From the NCBI GenBank assembly GCA_003453085.1, contig DMMK01000710.1:1-6481 (forward strand): a stretch of 6,481 nt of DNA, read 5' to 3'. A model generated the notes under the pieces. The model was not told the origin of the DNA. It did not search any database and worked only from the letters and a program-made list of their open reading frames with translations. Numbering within the stretch: the stretch's first letter is position 1; every line of letters starts with the position of its first letter. This stretch comes from Verrucomicrobiales bacterium. Lineage in GTDB: Bacteria; Verrucomicrobiota; Verrucomicrobiia; Verrucomicrobiales; Verrucomicrobiaceae. This document shows, one piece after another, positions 6,229 to 6,481 of this stretch. Both the position numbers and the translations under genes were made by a program.

Positions 6229-6456
6229 TAAAACTGCTTCTGAGGCAGCATTGAGGGCGGCGGCAATTTGACGGTCTGACAGTCCACGGTCCTCCATTTT
6301 TGCAGCATCGAGGTGCGCTCGTAGGTCTGTCCGAAAACGAAATGTTTCTACGTTGGAATGTGGCCAGTTGCCGCTGAGGCGTTGAATTCGTCCCCAACGA
6401 AGAACCGCTGTTTTCCGGGCTTCCAGACGGGTATGGTTTGGCGGTGAGGAAATCAT
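6220..6456 (-). CDS. Small basic hypothetical protein with possible C-terminal helix-turn-helix, 78 aa
   Basis: ATG at 6454-6456 and TAA at 6220-6222. The protein is rich in Arg in its first half (LEARKTAVLRWGRIQRLSG) and ends in two predicted helices, FRTDLRAHLDAAKMEDRG and LSDRQIAAALNAASEAV. The LSDRQIAAALN stretch looks like the turn of a short helix-turn-helix, so DNA binding is possible. I do not recognise a family. No Shine-Dalgarno is visible before the ATG (CCCTCCTAAAT), but a TAA in another frame ends 2 bases upstream, so translation could be coupled to an upstream gene. Third positions are less G/C-biased than in the giant gene. It is read in the same direction as the giant gene, 99 bases upstream of it. 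The overlapping 80-codon frame at 6155-6397 is a weaker candidate. Confidence 0.55.
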   Translation of the reverse strand: MISSPPNHTRLEARKTAVLRWGRIQRLSGNWPHSNVETFRFRTDLRAHLDAAKMEDRGLSDRQIAAALNAASEAVLTA

Positions 6457-6458
6457 AT

Positions 6459-6481
6459 TTAGGAGGGCTGGAGTTCGTAGC
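6459..6481 (-). CDS. Possible 3' end of an upstream gene (partial, ...YELQPS stop)
   Basis: Reading the minus strand from the window edge gives six open codons (YELQPS) and TAA at 6459-6461, two bases before the ATG of the 78-residue gene. The tight stop-start spacing and the absence of a ribosome binding site for the downstream gene are what a coupled operon pair looks like. Six codons cannot establish a gene. Confidence 0.2.

Noticed and set aside
6155..6397. Alternative 80-codon minus-strand frame overlapping the small gene
   Set aside because: It is rich in Cys, Pro, Ser and Arg with no helical pattern, and runs into the intergenic gap. The 78-residue frame is more protein-like.
6460..6467. 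AGGAGG on the plus strand as a ribosome binding site
   Set aside because: No ATG, GTG or TTG start follows at a suitable distance before the window ends, and neighbouring genes are on the minus strand.
1..6481. CRISPR array, tRNA or rRNA genes, insertion sequence ends
   Set aside because: I found no regularly spaced repeats of suitable length, no tRNA-like cloverleaf, no rRNA sequence and no transposase or terminal inverted repeats.

Overview
The window is almost entirely one very large gene read on the minus strand. A single reading frame opens at an ATG at 6118-6120 and runs without a stop to base 1, where the window cuts it off. That is 2,040 codons with no C-terminus. I checked the frame codon by codon; the long plus-strand frames opposite it and the other long minus-strand frames are shadows. 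The DNA is GC-rich with G/C-heavy third positions. The composition, the Ala/Gln/Glu-rich giant protein and the small hairpin elements inside coding DNA would suit a high-GC bacterium such as a member of the Verrucomicrobiota, or a phage or plasmid of one. That placement is an impression, not something the sequence proves.

Layout, in the direction of transcription (right to left). 6459-6481: six in-frame codons and a TAA that may be the tail of an upstream gene. 6220-6456: a 78-residue basic protein starting 2 bases after that stop, with a possible helix-turn-helix at its end. 6121-6219: a 99-base gap with a small hairpin over the small gene's stop and an 8-base inverted repeat. 1-6120: the giant gene.

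The giant protein is modular: (a) about 560 residues of charged Ala/Gln/Glu helix and coiled coil; (b) a helical and mixed region to about 740; (c) a Gly/Ala-rich, partly hydrophobic helical segment, 741-1030; (d) a small mixed segment, 1060-1160; (e) Pro/Ser/Ala/Gln linkers alternating with short helical domains, 1170-1490; (f) a segment resembling the degenerate zincin-type peptidases of phage and plasmid polyvalent proteins, with EEDVH at 1593-1597 and a later NEFLRM; (g) another helical part, 1750-1900; (h) a linker, then from about residue 1972 what looks like the start of a radical-SAM-like domain whose CX3CX2C motif reads C-AYN-S-SF-C. The ensemble fits a large polyvalent or virion-associated protein of a phage, prophage or conjugative element. 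This is inference from architecture.

The most unusual DNA-level signal is a pair of about 45-base elements at 250-294 and 2568-2613, both in interdomain linkers. Each has two adjacent mini-hairpins followed by a shared tail. The second stem differs at every base pair between the copies yet still pairs, and the hairpins are translated in different phases. This suggests a nucleic-acid element inserted in the gene rather than a protein repeat. A second, 18-base repeat (2015-2032 and 2979-2996) also lies in linkers and is also read in two phases.
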